Shown here piece by piece: positions 1 through 5,950 of a stretch of DNA of 5,950 nucleotides (within the stretch, counting starts at the first letter, position 1; each line of letters starts with the position of its first letter). The position numbers and the translations under genes were made by a program. The notes under the pieces were generated by a model, which was not told the origin of the DNA, did no database searches, and saw only the letters and a list, made by a program, of their open reading frames with translations. The DNA lies in NCBI GenBank assembly GCA_021201175.1, contig JAJQFK010000144.1, positions 1 to 5,950 of the forward strand, read 5' to 3'. This DNA comes from Candidatus Gastranaerophilales bacterium. GTDB taxonomy: Bacteria; Cyanobacteriota; Vampirovibrionia; Gastranaerophilales; Gastranaerophilaceae.

Positions 1-59
1 AAATTGAAACTAATAAGGAAATATTGGTTAGTGCTGATATTATTGATAAAAATAAATGA
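1..59 (+). CDS. C-terminal tail of an upstream gene (partial, unidentified)
   Basis: The third forward frame is open from the left edge and ends at TGA (57-59). It encodes about 18 residues, ending EILVSADIIDKNK. The mixed polar/hydrophobic composition looks like a genuine protein C-terminus. The first frame is also open and ends at 91-93, which would give an ATGA overlap with the next gene. However, its translation is a run of Leu/Ile/Lys typical of a shadow frame in AT-rich DNA, so the third frame is preferred. The fragment is too short to name. Its position, 30 bases before the next start, suggests it is the preceding member of the same operon. Confidence 0.4.
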   Translation, partial: IETNKEILVSADIIDKNK

Positions 60-89
60 ATTTATACTAAAGAATATACACCGGTCATT

Positions 90-887
90 ATGAGAAACTT
101 ATTTTCAAACAGTTTGGAAGATAATCTTGAAAATACGGTGTTTTTATATATAAAACCGGTTGATATTGAACAAAAACGTATAAACATGCAAAAGATTGCC
201 TCTGTTATTAAATCGGTTCCCAGAAGCAGCGATATTGTTGCACACGGGAAAGGCAGCGGTTTTTATCTGATTTTATATAATTCCGGTGTGGCAGGTGCTA
301 AATCTGTTGTATCAAGAGTTAAAAATAAACTTGCAAATATCTGCAAAATATATGCAAATGCCGCTCAAATTACAGCTTCTTTTGAAGAAATGGAACCTGT
401 TCTATATTCAAGCATGAATGACCAGATTAGCGCCGCAAAAGAATTTAATTTCTTAAATGAATTAAATATTACAAATACTATTGAAGTAATGGATATAACT
501 GACGAAAACGGGAAAAAACTTAAAGACTTTAAAAAAGAATTCTTTGATAATTTTGAAAAAATAGTTGCTCCTGTATTTTTTAGAATGCAGACAACTTACA
601 ATGAGTCTTTTCCGGAATCTGAAATTAAATTCAATATATCTGAAACTCAAAGTTCTTTTTATATAGCTCAAAATAATATTAAAAGCGAACTTTTAATTAC
701 TTATCCGTCTTATATAAAAATCATTTTTGATATAATTCAAACAAAAGAAAACGAAACTCCGGAAGCAAGAAGAACCGTTCTTGATTTTGAAGATTTTTCG
801 GAGGAAAAAATAACACTAATAATTCAAGATATGATTAATGATTTTATTAATAAATTAAATGCAGAAAATATAAAAATACCGGAATAA
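90..887 (+). CDS. Degenerate GGDEF-like domain protein (265 aa)
   Basis: Seen: residues about 16-118 follow the order of a GGDEF (diguanylate cyclase) domain. There is a first beta strand (TVFLYIKPVD), then a helix, then RSSDIVAHGKGSGFYLILYN (residues 45-64) where active enzymes have a 'D.vaR.GGDEFaill' stretch. A strand with ITASFEE (94-100) follows, matching the usual 'vTaSiG', and then a helix with QISAAKE. The signature itself is GKGSGF, so the acidic residues needed for metal binding and catalysis are missing. The first strand keeps one Asp (D25). Inference: a catalytically dead GGDEF fold, acting as a nucleotide sensor, dimerisation module or scaffold. Residues about 145-260 form a second region that I do not recognise, with a Lys-rich helix, strands, and a C-terminal helix. 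No signal peptide or membrane segment is visible, so it is probably cytoplasmic. ATG at 90 is the first usable start after an in-frame TGA at 57-59. No Shine-Dalgarno sequence precedes it. The next gene starts two bases after its stop. Confidence 0.7.
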   Translation: MRNLFSNSLEDNLENTVFLYIKPVDIEQKRINMQKIASVIKSVPRSSDIVAHGKGSGFYLILYNSGVAGAKSVVSRVKNKLANICKIYANAAQITASFEEMEPVLYSSMNDQISAAKEFNFLNELNITNTIEVMDITDENGKKLKDFKKEFFDNFEKIVAPVFFRMQTTYNESFPESEIKFNISETQSSFYIAQNNIKSELLITYPSYIKIIFDIIQTKENETPEARRTVLDFEDFSEEKITLIIQDMINDFINKLNAENIKIPE

Positions 888-889
888 AA

Positions 890-1678
890 ATGAAAAACAG
901 ACTTTTAATATCTTCATCTGCAAAAAGTACAATAAAAGAATCTGCTTTACTCGCAAAAGAATTAAATACAGGACTTGAAATAAGCAGACTGCCGTTTTAT
1001 AAAGAAAAAAATACATCAGTTGAAACAGTAACAGAAATACTAAAATCACAATTAGGTGATTTTAAAAACAGAATTACACTTCACGCAATGTTTTCAGATA
1101 TAAATATATCGACAAATGATTTGCTTTTAAGAGAGATTGCACAACTTAGATACAAACAATCTTTTGAAATCGGCAAAGCATTGAATGTTGATACAATACT
1201 ATTTCATACTGGTTATAAAGGTACTAAACATTACGGCTCAATCAAACAATTCAAATCCAATTTTATAGAGTTTTGGAAGGAATTTATAAAAGAGTTTGAA
1301 TCGTCAGGTATGATAGCGGTTATTGAAAATGTTTTTGAAACAGAACCTGATTTTTGTTTGGAATTATTTGAAAATATAAATTCTCCTAATTTTAAACTGG
1401 CACTTGATGCCGGACACGTTAATTTATATGCAGGAAAAACAAAAGTTTCCGATTGGATTAAAGCGTACGGAAATAATTTATACCATATGCATATCCATAA
1501 TAATTTTAATACAAATGATGACCACTCAAATTTAGAAAACGGGACTCTGGATTATAAAGAAATATTTGAAACTATAGAATCGGAAAATATTACTCCTTCT
1601 TTTGTGCTTGAAATGTTTACAGAAAACGATATAAGAAAAAGCATTGAATATTTGCAAAAATCAGGATTAGTTTTTTAG
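890..1678 (+). CDS. Endonuclease IV / xylose isomerase-like TIM-barrel metalloenzyme (262 aa)
   Basis: This is a full-length TIM barrel of the AP-endonuclease-2 family, which includes endonuclease IV, sugar-phosphate isomerases and epimerases. Endonuclease IV binds three Zn ions through nine conserved residues, and a plausible counterpart of each is seen here: H65 (LHAMF), H106 (LFHTG), E146 (VIENV), D173 and H176 (LALDAGHVNLY), H201 or H203 (YHMHIHNN), D210 and H212 (NDDHSNLENG), and E241 (VLEMF). E30 (GLEI) marks the first strand. The usual 'H..lG.G..D' loop reads HSNLENGTLD, so part of its glycine pattern is altered. At 262 residues it is slightly shorter than typical endonuclease IV (about 280). 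Activity could be abasic-site cleavage in DNA repair, or isomerisation or epimerisation of a sugar; the sequence alone does not decide. No signal peptide is seen. The ATG lies two bases after the upstream stop, with a weak GGA six bases before it, so translation is probably coupled to the upstream gene. Confidence 0.85.
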   Translation: MKNRLLISSSAKSTIKESALLAKELNTGLEISRLPFYKEKNTSVETVTEILKSQLGDFKNRITLHAMFSDINISTNDLLLREIAQLRYKQSFEIGKALNVDTILFHTGYKGTKHYGSIKQFKSNFIEFWKEFIKEFESSGMIAVIENVFETEPDFCLELFENINSPNFKLALDAGHVNLYAGKTKVSDWIKAYGNNLYHMHIHNNFNTNDDHSNLENGTLDYKEIFETIESENITPSFVLEMFTENDIRKSIEYLQKSGLVF

Positions 1679-1723
1679 ATTATCCGAAAAAATTTCAACA
1701 TTCTCTGATTAATTACACCCGAT
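1679..1723. other. Convergent intergenic spacer without clear terminator
   Basis: This 45-base AT-rich gap separates the TAG of the + strand barrel gene from the TAA of the - strand repeat gene. I see no GC-rich stem followed by a T-run in either direction. Only short A/T runs and a loose 4-6 base complementarity across the gap are present. Transcripts from the two sides may overlap or end by a factor-dependent route. Confidence 0.6.
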
Positions 1724-4700
1724 TTATTTACCTAAAAGATAAATAGGCAAATTATTTTCCTGCGCATAGTTAAGCATTTCCTCCGGAACCTCATCTAAAC
1801 TATTGACTTTTGCAACTAACGCATTAATTTTGGGATTGTATATATTTGCTTCGTTGTGGCTTGATGAATTAAACATTGTATCGTCTGCACTGTGAATTGC
1901 AGTTTTAATCTGTGCTCCGGTTATTTCTTTTGTACCTGCTGTATATATTGTATCATCTTTAATTTGCGTTTCATATTTTGTAGCTGCTAATTGTTCATAT
2001 AAATCCGCATATTCGCTGTCAGTTAAGTCAAGATTGTTTTTTATACTATTTGGTACATAATTTCTTTGTATTGTATCAGAGGTTATTGCATGACTAAAAT
2101 CATCAAAAGTTTTTTGGTATCCCGAACCTTGATTTTTATTTAAAGCATTAGATATATTTATGTTCTCAGCATCTATACTTACACCATATTTTTGATCAAA
2201 ATAGGTATTCTTATTATCTAAAGAAATATATGAAGCACACAAATATCCTTCATTAGATATATTTTGCAATTTTTCAACAGTACTGATTCCGGTTTGAGGA
2301 TTTGTCATATGAACAAACAATCTGAAATCATCTTTTGTTGTTCCTTCACTGAATCCGTATTCTGATAAATCTGTATCCTCAGCGATTTCCGAAAAATTAA
2401 CAACTCTCAAGTTATAATCAGTTCCGTTGATAGAGTATGAATTTTCAGGAACTTCCGTTACAACTTTACTTGTAAAGAATAACTGACCTGTCGAATTTAT
2501 TTTTCCGAAAGAATCAACTACACTCTGTTGATTTTCACTGCTGAGTGCAGAAAGGAAAGATGATTCTGCGGATTCTTTTCCGATACTCTTTATATCAGAT
2601 TCAGCCATAATTTTAGCAATAGAATAATCATCTTTATGTCTGAATAACGCAGCGGTTTCATCCGCTGAAATACTTCCGGTATTGTATTCTTCCAACCAGT
2701 GATGATTATCTACAAGTTCATAAACTCTATCTTTAATACTTTGTGACAAGGTAGAAGATTTATCCAACATATCTTTTACATATCTTGCAGACATACTTGC
2801 ATGACTATCATCTTTAACGCTTTCTTCCTTTGCGATATCATGGAAGGTCGTTGCCAGTTTTAAGCAGGTTTTATCAAGATCGGATAAACCTTGGTAAGCT
2901 TCGTTATTCATAGCCTCTGAAAGAGCATTCAGCATGTGTACATCAACACTGTATTCTTGCCCCGAGTGCTGCTGTTTCCCTATAGTATTAACAAATTCGG
3001 GGAACCCTGATATAAGAGAATTTAAAGCAGTATCAAGCTGATCATCACCTGTCACAACTTTATTTTCTTTTATAAACTTTGTGCTAAGTTCAAGCACTTG
3101 TCCTTCAGTTCCTTCTGTTCCCAATTTTGATAAATCAATTATTCCGTTGTAGCCTGTAATTTCATTACCGGTTTTTACAACTTCAATTCCGAGTTTATTA
3201 AATATTTCTGACTGTTCATCTGTATCCAAATTTTTTGTAATATTATTTAAATCGGACAGAAAATCTTTTCTTGAATACTCTAAAGGAATACCGTCTTTCC
3301 CAAAAGAAGTAAAGTCAGTTGTTTTTAAAACATTTTCAAGTTCTGTATCATTATTCGCAAAGAATCCTTTAAATGCCGCTGCATATTCTCCGCTTGAAAC
3401 CTCTGTCGGAGTTATAACATGGGTCATTGAATCATTTATTTCTTCAACTACTTTTTCAATATCTTCATCAAACGCATTTTTATATAAATTTCTTAAACTT
3501 TCTGTTGCGTCAGCGGATAAATTTTTGAACATTTCAATGGCATCATTTTTTTCTCTAAAATTAGAATCTTGCGAATTTGCAGCTTCAAGTTTATATATGG
3601 CATCTTTCATTTCAGAGTCAACTTCATTATTATTCATATATTCAAATAACTTTTCAATTTCATTATCATTAAGATTTTTAGCCAAACATAATGAGGCATC
3701 ATCATAAAATTCCGCTTCTTGTAATCTTATTGCATTATTGAATTGGTTTTCATTAAGTTGGACAACCTGTAATGCAAAATCGTCATAGTATCCATCTGCT
3801 TTTAAATTTATTGCAGTATTAAGTTGGGTTTCATTTAAATCTTTTCCGTATGTTAATACAGACTCATCATCAAAACCTGCTTCTTTCAGCTTTATTGATT
3901 TATTAATTTGGCTTTCATCAAGTTTTGCGGCTTCAAGCGCAAAATAATCACTATGTCCGTCTGTTTTTAAATTTATCGCAGTATTAAGCTGGGTTTCATT
4001 TAAATCTTTTCCGTAGAATAACGCATAATCATCATCAACCCCTGCATCTTTCAGTTTTATTGCTTTATTTAGTTGTGTTTCATCTAAATATTGTCCGTAT
4101 TCTAATGATGAATCATCATTAAACCCTGCTTTTTTAGCATTCATTACATTATTAAATTGGTTTTCATTAAGTTGGACAACCTTTAGTGCAAAAATGTCAT
4201 CGTATCCATCTGTTTTTAAATTTCTCGCAGTATTAAGTTGGGTTTCATTTATATTTTGTCCATACTCTAACGAAATATAATCATTAAACCCTGCCGCCTT
4301 AGCATTTATTACATTATTAAGTTGGGTTTCATTTAAATTTTTTCCGTATACTAATAAAGTGTTGTCATCAAACCCGGCTTCTTTTAATTTAATTACACTA
4401 TTAAGTTGAGTTTCATTCAATTTCATTCCGTATGCTAACGAATCACCGTTACGAAAACCTGCTTCTTTTAACGTAATAACATTATTAAGTTGAGTTTCAT
4501 CTAATTTATTTCCGTATTTCAACGAATAATCATCACCAAAACCCGATTCTTTCAGCTTTATTGCATTATTTAGCCGGCTTTCATCTAAATCTTTTCCGTA
4601 TACTAATGAATCATAATCACTAAAACCTGCTTCTTTAGCATTTACTGCATTATTTAGCTTGGTTGCATCTAAATCTTTTCCGTATATTAACGAATAACTC

Positions 4701-5950
4701 TCTTCAAACCCTGCTTCTTTAGCATTTACTGCATTATTAAGCCGGGTTTCATCTAAATCTTTTCCGTATGTTAATGAATTATTATCACTAAACCCTGCTT
4801 TTTTAGTATTTATTACATTATTAAGTTGGTTTTCTTCTAAATCTTTTCCGTATGTTAACGAATCATTATCATCAAATTCTGCTTCTTTTAGCTTTTTCGC
4901 ATTATTAAGTTGGGTTTCATCAAGTTTTGCCCCCTGTAATGCAAAATAATCATTGTATCCGTCTGTTTTTAAACTTATTGCAGTATTAAGCCGGCTTTCA
5001 TCTAAATTTTTTCCGTATTTTAATGAATAATTATCATCAAACCCTGCTTTTTTAGCATTTATTGCATTATTAAGTTCAATTTCATCTAAATTTTTTCCGT
5101 ATTTTAAAGAAGCAATATTATCAAACTCTGCTTCTTTCAGTTTTTTTACATTGTTAATTTGGGTTTCTTTTAAATCTATTCCGTATTTCAACGAAAAATC
5201 ATCATCAAACCCTGCTTCCTTACTCTTTATTGCATTATTAAGTTCAGTTTTATCTAATTTTCTTCCGTATTTTATTAAAGAATTATCACCGAACTCTGCT
5301 TCTTTTAACTTTATTACATTGTCAAGTTCGGCTTTCCCTAATTTTTGTCCGTATTTTATCGAAAATTCATCATCAAACCCTGCACCTTTTAACTTTACTG
5401 CATTATCAAGTTCGGTTTCATCTAAATATTGTCCGTGTTCTATCAAATAATCCTCATCAAACCCTGCTTTTTTGAGTTCTATTATATTATTAAGTTCATT
5501 TCCCCATAAATCTTCAGCATATAATAGCGACTTCTTTTCACTAAACCCTGCTTCTTTTAACTTTATTGCATTATCAATTTGGGATTCATATAGACATTGT
5601 CCGCATTCCAATGAATTCCGGTCATTAAACCCCGCTTCTTTCAACTTTATTGTATTATTAAGCTTGTTCTCATCTAATTTTTCTCCATGTTGTATAATCT
5701 CATCATCATTAAATCCGGCTTTAAGCATTCTATCTCTTGCACTAAGTTCGGGAGTTGTTTCTGTATCATTAACTTTTACGCTTGTATCAGCTATATTGCT
5801 TGTATTTTGAGACTTTATTTGAGTATCTGTATCGGAATTTGATATGTTTTTCGTCGAATTTGTCAAGGAATCTCCATTACAGATATCATCTGTTGATTCC
5901 AGATTGACAAATTTTAATTCCGGAGATTCATAAGCCTTTTTGCCTGCGAC
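1724..5950 (-). CDS. Giant repeat protein with HD phosphohydrolase and ART-like C-terminal domain (5' partial)
   Basis: At least 1408 residues. The frame is open through the right edge, so the N-terminus is outside the window. Residue numbers here count from a TTG codon at 5866, and 28 further in-frame codons lie upstream. Order: leader-like segment (KKAYESPELKFVNLE), Ser/Thr/Asn/Asp-rich linker (1-42), 25 tandem helical repeats (43-738), helical linker (about 739-944), HD domain (about 945-1100), and C-terminal domain (about 1140-1380). The HD domain has H977, the H1009-D1010 pair (FHDIAK), H1022, H1055/H1056 (DNHHWL) and D1091, the full pattern for two-metal HD phosphohydrolases, preceded by GFPEFVNTIGKQQH. 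The C-terminal domain has FVHMT (H1186), ASYIS (Y1213) and HNEANIYNP (E1339), a spacing reminiscent of the H-Y-E triad of PARP/diphtheria-type ADP-ribosyltransferases. Known: HD domains hydrolyse phosphoesters, often of nucleotides, and long helical repeats usually bind proteins. Inference: a binding solenoid delivering one or two nucleotide-handling activities, effector- or toxin-like. No membrane segment is seen. It faces, and is convergent with, the + strand pair, so it is a separate transcription unit. Confidence 0.85.
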   Translation of the reverse strand, partial: VAGKKAYESPELKFVNLESTDDICNGDSLTNSTKNISNSDTDTQIKSQNTSNIADTSVKVNDTETTPELSARDRMLKAGFNDDEIIQHGEKLDENKLNNTIKLKEAGFNDRNSLECGQCLYESQIDNAIKLKEAGFSEKKSLLYAEDLWGNELNNIIELKKAGFDEDYLIEHGQYLDETELDNAVKLKGAGFDDEFSIKYGQKLGKAELDNVIKLKEAEFGDNSLIKYGRKLDKTELNNAIKSKEAGFDDDFSLKYGIDLKETQINNVKKLKEAEFDNIASLKYGKNLDEIELNNAINAKKAGFDDNYSLKYGKNLDESRLNTAISLKTDGYNDYFALQGAKLDETQLNNAKKLKEAEFDDNDSLTYGKDLEENQLNNVINTKKAGFSDNNSLTYGKDLDETRLNNAVNAKEAGFEESYSLIYGKDLDATKLNNAVNAKEAGFSDYDSLVYGKDLDESRLNNAIKLKESGFGDDYSLKYGNKLDETQLNNVITLKEAGFRNGDSLAYGMKLNETQLNSVIKLKEAGFDDNTLLVYGKNLNETQLNNVINAKAAGFNDYISLEYGQNINETQLNTARNLKTDGYDDIFALKVVQLNENQFNNVMNAKKAGFNDDSSLEYGQYLDETQLNKAIKLKDAGVDDDYALFYGKDLNETQLNTAINLKTDGHSDYFALEAAKLDESQINKSIKLKEAGFDDESVLTYGKDLNETQLNTAINLKADGYYDDFALQVVQLNENQFNNAIRLQEAEFYDDASLCLAKNLNDNEIEKLFEYMNNNEVDSEMKDAIYKLEAANSQDSNFREKNDAIEMFKNLSADATESLRNLYKNAFDEDIEKVVEEINDSMTHVITPTEVSSGEYAAAFKGFFANNDTELENVLKTTDFTSFGKDGIPLEYSRKDFLSDLNNITKNLDTDEQSEIFNKLGIEVVKTGNEITGYNGIIDLSKLGTEGTEGQVLELSTKFIKENKVVTGDDQLDTALNSLISGFPEFVNTIGKQQHSGQEYSVDVHMLNALSEAMNNEAYQGLSDLDKTCLKLATTFHDIAKEESVKDDSHASMSARYVKDMLDKSSTLSQSIKDRVYELVDNHHWLEEYNTGSISADETAALFRHKDDYSIAKIMAESDIKSIGKESAESSFLSALSSENQQSVVDSFGKINSTGQLFFTSKVVTEVPENSYSINGTDYNLRVVNFSEIAEDTDLSEYGFSEGTTKDDFRLFVHMTNPQTGISTVEKLQNISNEGYLCASYISLDNKNTYFDQKYGVSIDAENINISNALNKNQGSGYQKTFDDFSHAITSDTIQRNYVPNSIKNNLDLTDSEYADLYEQLAATKYETQIKDDTIYTAGTKEITGAQIKTAIHSADDTMFNSSSHNEANIYNPKINALVAKVNSLDEVPEEMLNYAQENNLPIYLLGK
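1727..2449 (-). other. C-terminal domain with possible H-Y-E ADP-ribosyltransferase fold
   Basis: Residues about 1140-1380. RLFVHMTNP (H1186) could be the first-strand His of a PARP-like fold ('HGT/HGS' in PARPs). YLCASYISLDN (Y1213) would supply the Tyr. HNEANIYNPKINALVAKVN (1337-1355) resembles the PARP 'NE..vY....i.yl' strand that carries the catalytic Glu (E1339). The segment between Y1213 and E1339 is long, and the end of the domain (PEEMLNYAQENNLPIYLLGK) looks like a closing helix and strand. The match is by motif order and spacing only. The domain may instead be an unrelated fold. Confidence 0.4.
2567..3034 (-). other. HD-type phosphohydrolase domain within the giant protein
   Basis: Residues about 945-1100 (numbered from the TTG at 5866). 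The ligand order is H977 (SVDVHML), H1009-D1010 (ATTFHDIAKEE), H1022 (DSHASMSARY), H1055/H1056 (LVDNHHWLEEYN) and D1091 (MAESDIKSIG). K1013 follows the HD pair, as in many active family members. The presence of every ligand argues for a working, probably two-metal enzyme rather than a relic. The substrate cannot be read from the sequence. Nucleotide phosphoesters or cyclic nucleotides are typical for the superfamily. Confidence 0.85.
3653..5740 (-). repeat. 25 tandem coding repeats of 84 or 81 bases (28/27-residue helical units)
   Basis: Residues 43-738 divide without gaps into 25 units: 21 of 28 residues and 4 of 27 (units 10, 19, 22 and 24 from the N-terminus). The consensus is roughly N-A-I-x-L-K-E-A-G-F-D-D-x-x-S-L-x-Y-G-K-x-L-x-E-x-x-L-N. 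The fixed hydrophobic positions (3, 5, 8, 10, 16, 18, 22, 27) and the Gly at 9 and 19 fit two short helices per unit stacked into an alpha-solenoid. The 27-residue units are a distinct subtype: they start with Thr, carry K-T/A-D-G-Y/H at positions 6-10, lose the Tyr-Gly at 18-19 and are one residue shorter in the second half. The first unit (ARDRMLKAGF) and the last (ending LNDNEIE) are the most diverged, as expected for caps. I do not recognise a named repeat family. Confidence 0.93.
3737..4066 (-). repeat. Two tandem 165-base blocks, each one 28-aa plus one 27-aa unit
   Basis: Units 21-22 (3902-4066) and 23-24 (3737-3901) are the same A+B pair repeated side by side. Each holds a 28-residue unit containing YGKDLNETQLN, followed by a 27-residue unit beginning TAINLK. 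The DNA around the junctions is closely similar in both blocks. This is a higher-order repeat inside the array and looks like a local duplication of a two-unit module. Confidence 0.75.
5864..5875 (-). promoter_or_regulatory. Possible internal GGAG ribosome-binding site and TTG start
   Basis: On the - strand GGAG (5872-5875) lies five bases before the TTG at 5864-5866. This could start a shorter 1380-residue product beginning LTNSTKN. TTG is a minor start codon, and the frame upstream looks coding, so an internal or misassigned start is more likely a chance match. Confidence 0.2.
5867..5950 (-). other. Leader-like N-terminal segment of the giant protein, running off the window
   Basis: The 28 codons upstream of the TTG at 5866 are in frame and free of stops. 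They read AGKKAYESPELKFVNLE, then STDDICNGDS, after a Val at the edge. This pattern (Lys-Lys, aromatic, Ser/Glu-Pro-Glu, a hydrophobic 'KfVnLE' strand, then an acidic 'DDIC' and small polar residues) resembles the short leader-like peptides of gut bacteria, such as 'KKxYexPElkvvdle...DvIcTS' types. This protein-like composition is the reason for placing the real start beyond 5950. No ATG occurs in this stretch. Confidence 0.6.

Noticed and set aside
1..93. First-frame upstream reading that overlaps the next start as ATGA
   Set aside because: Its translation is a low-information Leu/Ile/Lys run, and the third frame gives a more protein-like C-terminus. Without more sequence to the left this cannot be fully settled.
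462..1049. - strand open frames of 69 and 64 codons
   Set aside because: They are Phe/Ile/Leu-rich shadows opposite the + strand GGDEF-like and barrel genes, typical of AT-rich coding DNA.
1658..1723. Candidate bidirectional terminator (AATCAG...CTGATT, GGAT...ATCC near A/T runs)
   Set aside because: The arms are only 4-6 bases, AT-rich and widely spaced. The T-run is not directly after a stem in either direction.
3525..3707. + strand 60-codon open frame
   Set aside because: It lies antisense within the helical linker and last repeat of the giant gene, with no supporting signal.
3653..5740. CRISPR-like array suggested by regular about 84-base periodicity
   Set aside because: The whole stretch is one open frame with codon-phased, imperfect units and no unique spacers between identical repeats.
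5151..5810. Two + strand open frames (99 and 112 codons) with Ser/Pro/Asn-rich repeats
   Set aside because: They are antisense shadows of the helical repeat array. Their periodicity is that of the - strand units, and no independent ribosome-binding site is seen.

Overview
The window is strongly AT-rich and shows a compact bacterial layout. Two closely packed genes run on the + strand. They converge, 45 bases apart, on one very large repeat-protein gene on the - strand that is still open at the right edge. TGG encodes every tryptophan in the three frames, and TAA and TAG end them, so nothing suggests a variant genetic code. The AT bias, the weak ribosome-binding sites and a repeat/HD giant protein would fit a gut-associated lineage such as Gastranaerophilales (non-photosynthetic Cyanobacteria relatives). 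That is a guess from style: there is no marker gene here.

Left part (1-1678, + strand): a probable 3' tail of an upstream gene (to 59). It is followed by a 265-residue protein (90-887) whose N-terminal half looks like a GGDEF domain that has lost its catalytic signature. Two bases later comes a 262-residue TIM-barrel protein (890-1678) of the endonuclease IV / xylose-isomerase-like family, which keeps the full set of metal-ligand candidates. The two are almost certainly co-transcribed. The first looks like a sensory or scaffold protein and the second like a metal-dependent enzyme. Nothing in the sequence ties their functions together.

Right part (1724-5950, - strand): one gene of at least 1408 residues. 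From its N-terminal side it has (i) a short 'KKAYESPEL'-type segment resembling the small leader-like peptides of gut bacteria, (ii) a Ser/Thr/Asn/Asp-rich linker, (iii) 25 tandem helical repeats of 28 or 27 residues, (iv) a helical linker, (v) an HD-type metal-dependent phosphohydrolase domain with all ligands present, and (vi) a C-terminal domain with spaced His, Tyr and Asn-Glu motifs suggestive of an H-Y-E (PARP/diphtheria-toxin-type) ADP-ribosyltransferase fold. A long solenoid carrying a nucleotide-handling HD domain and a possible ADP-ribosyltransferase is the most interesting object in the window. The architecture suggests an effector- or toxin-like role, or a defence role, but that is inference.

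No tRNA, rRNA, CRISPR array, insertion sequence or convincing terminator was seen. The only stretch without a gene besides the short upstream gap is the 45-base convergent spacer at 1679-1723.
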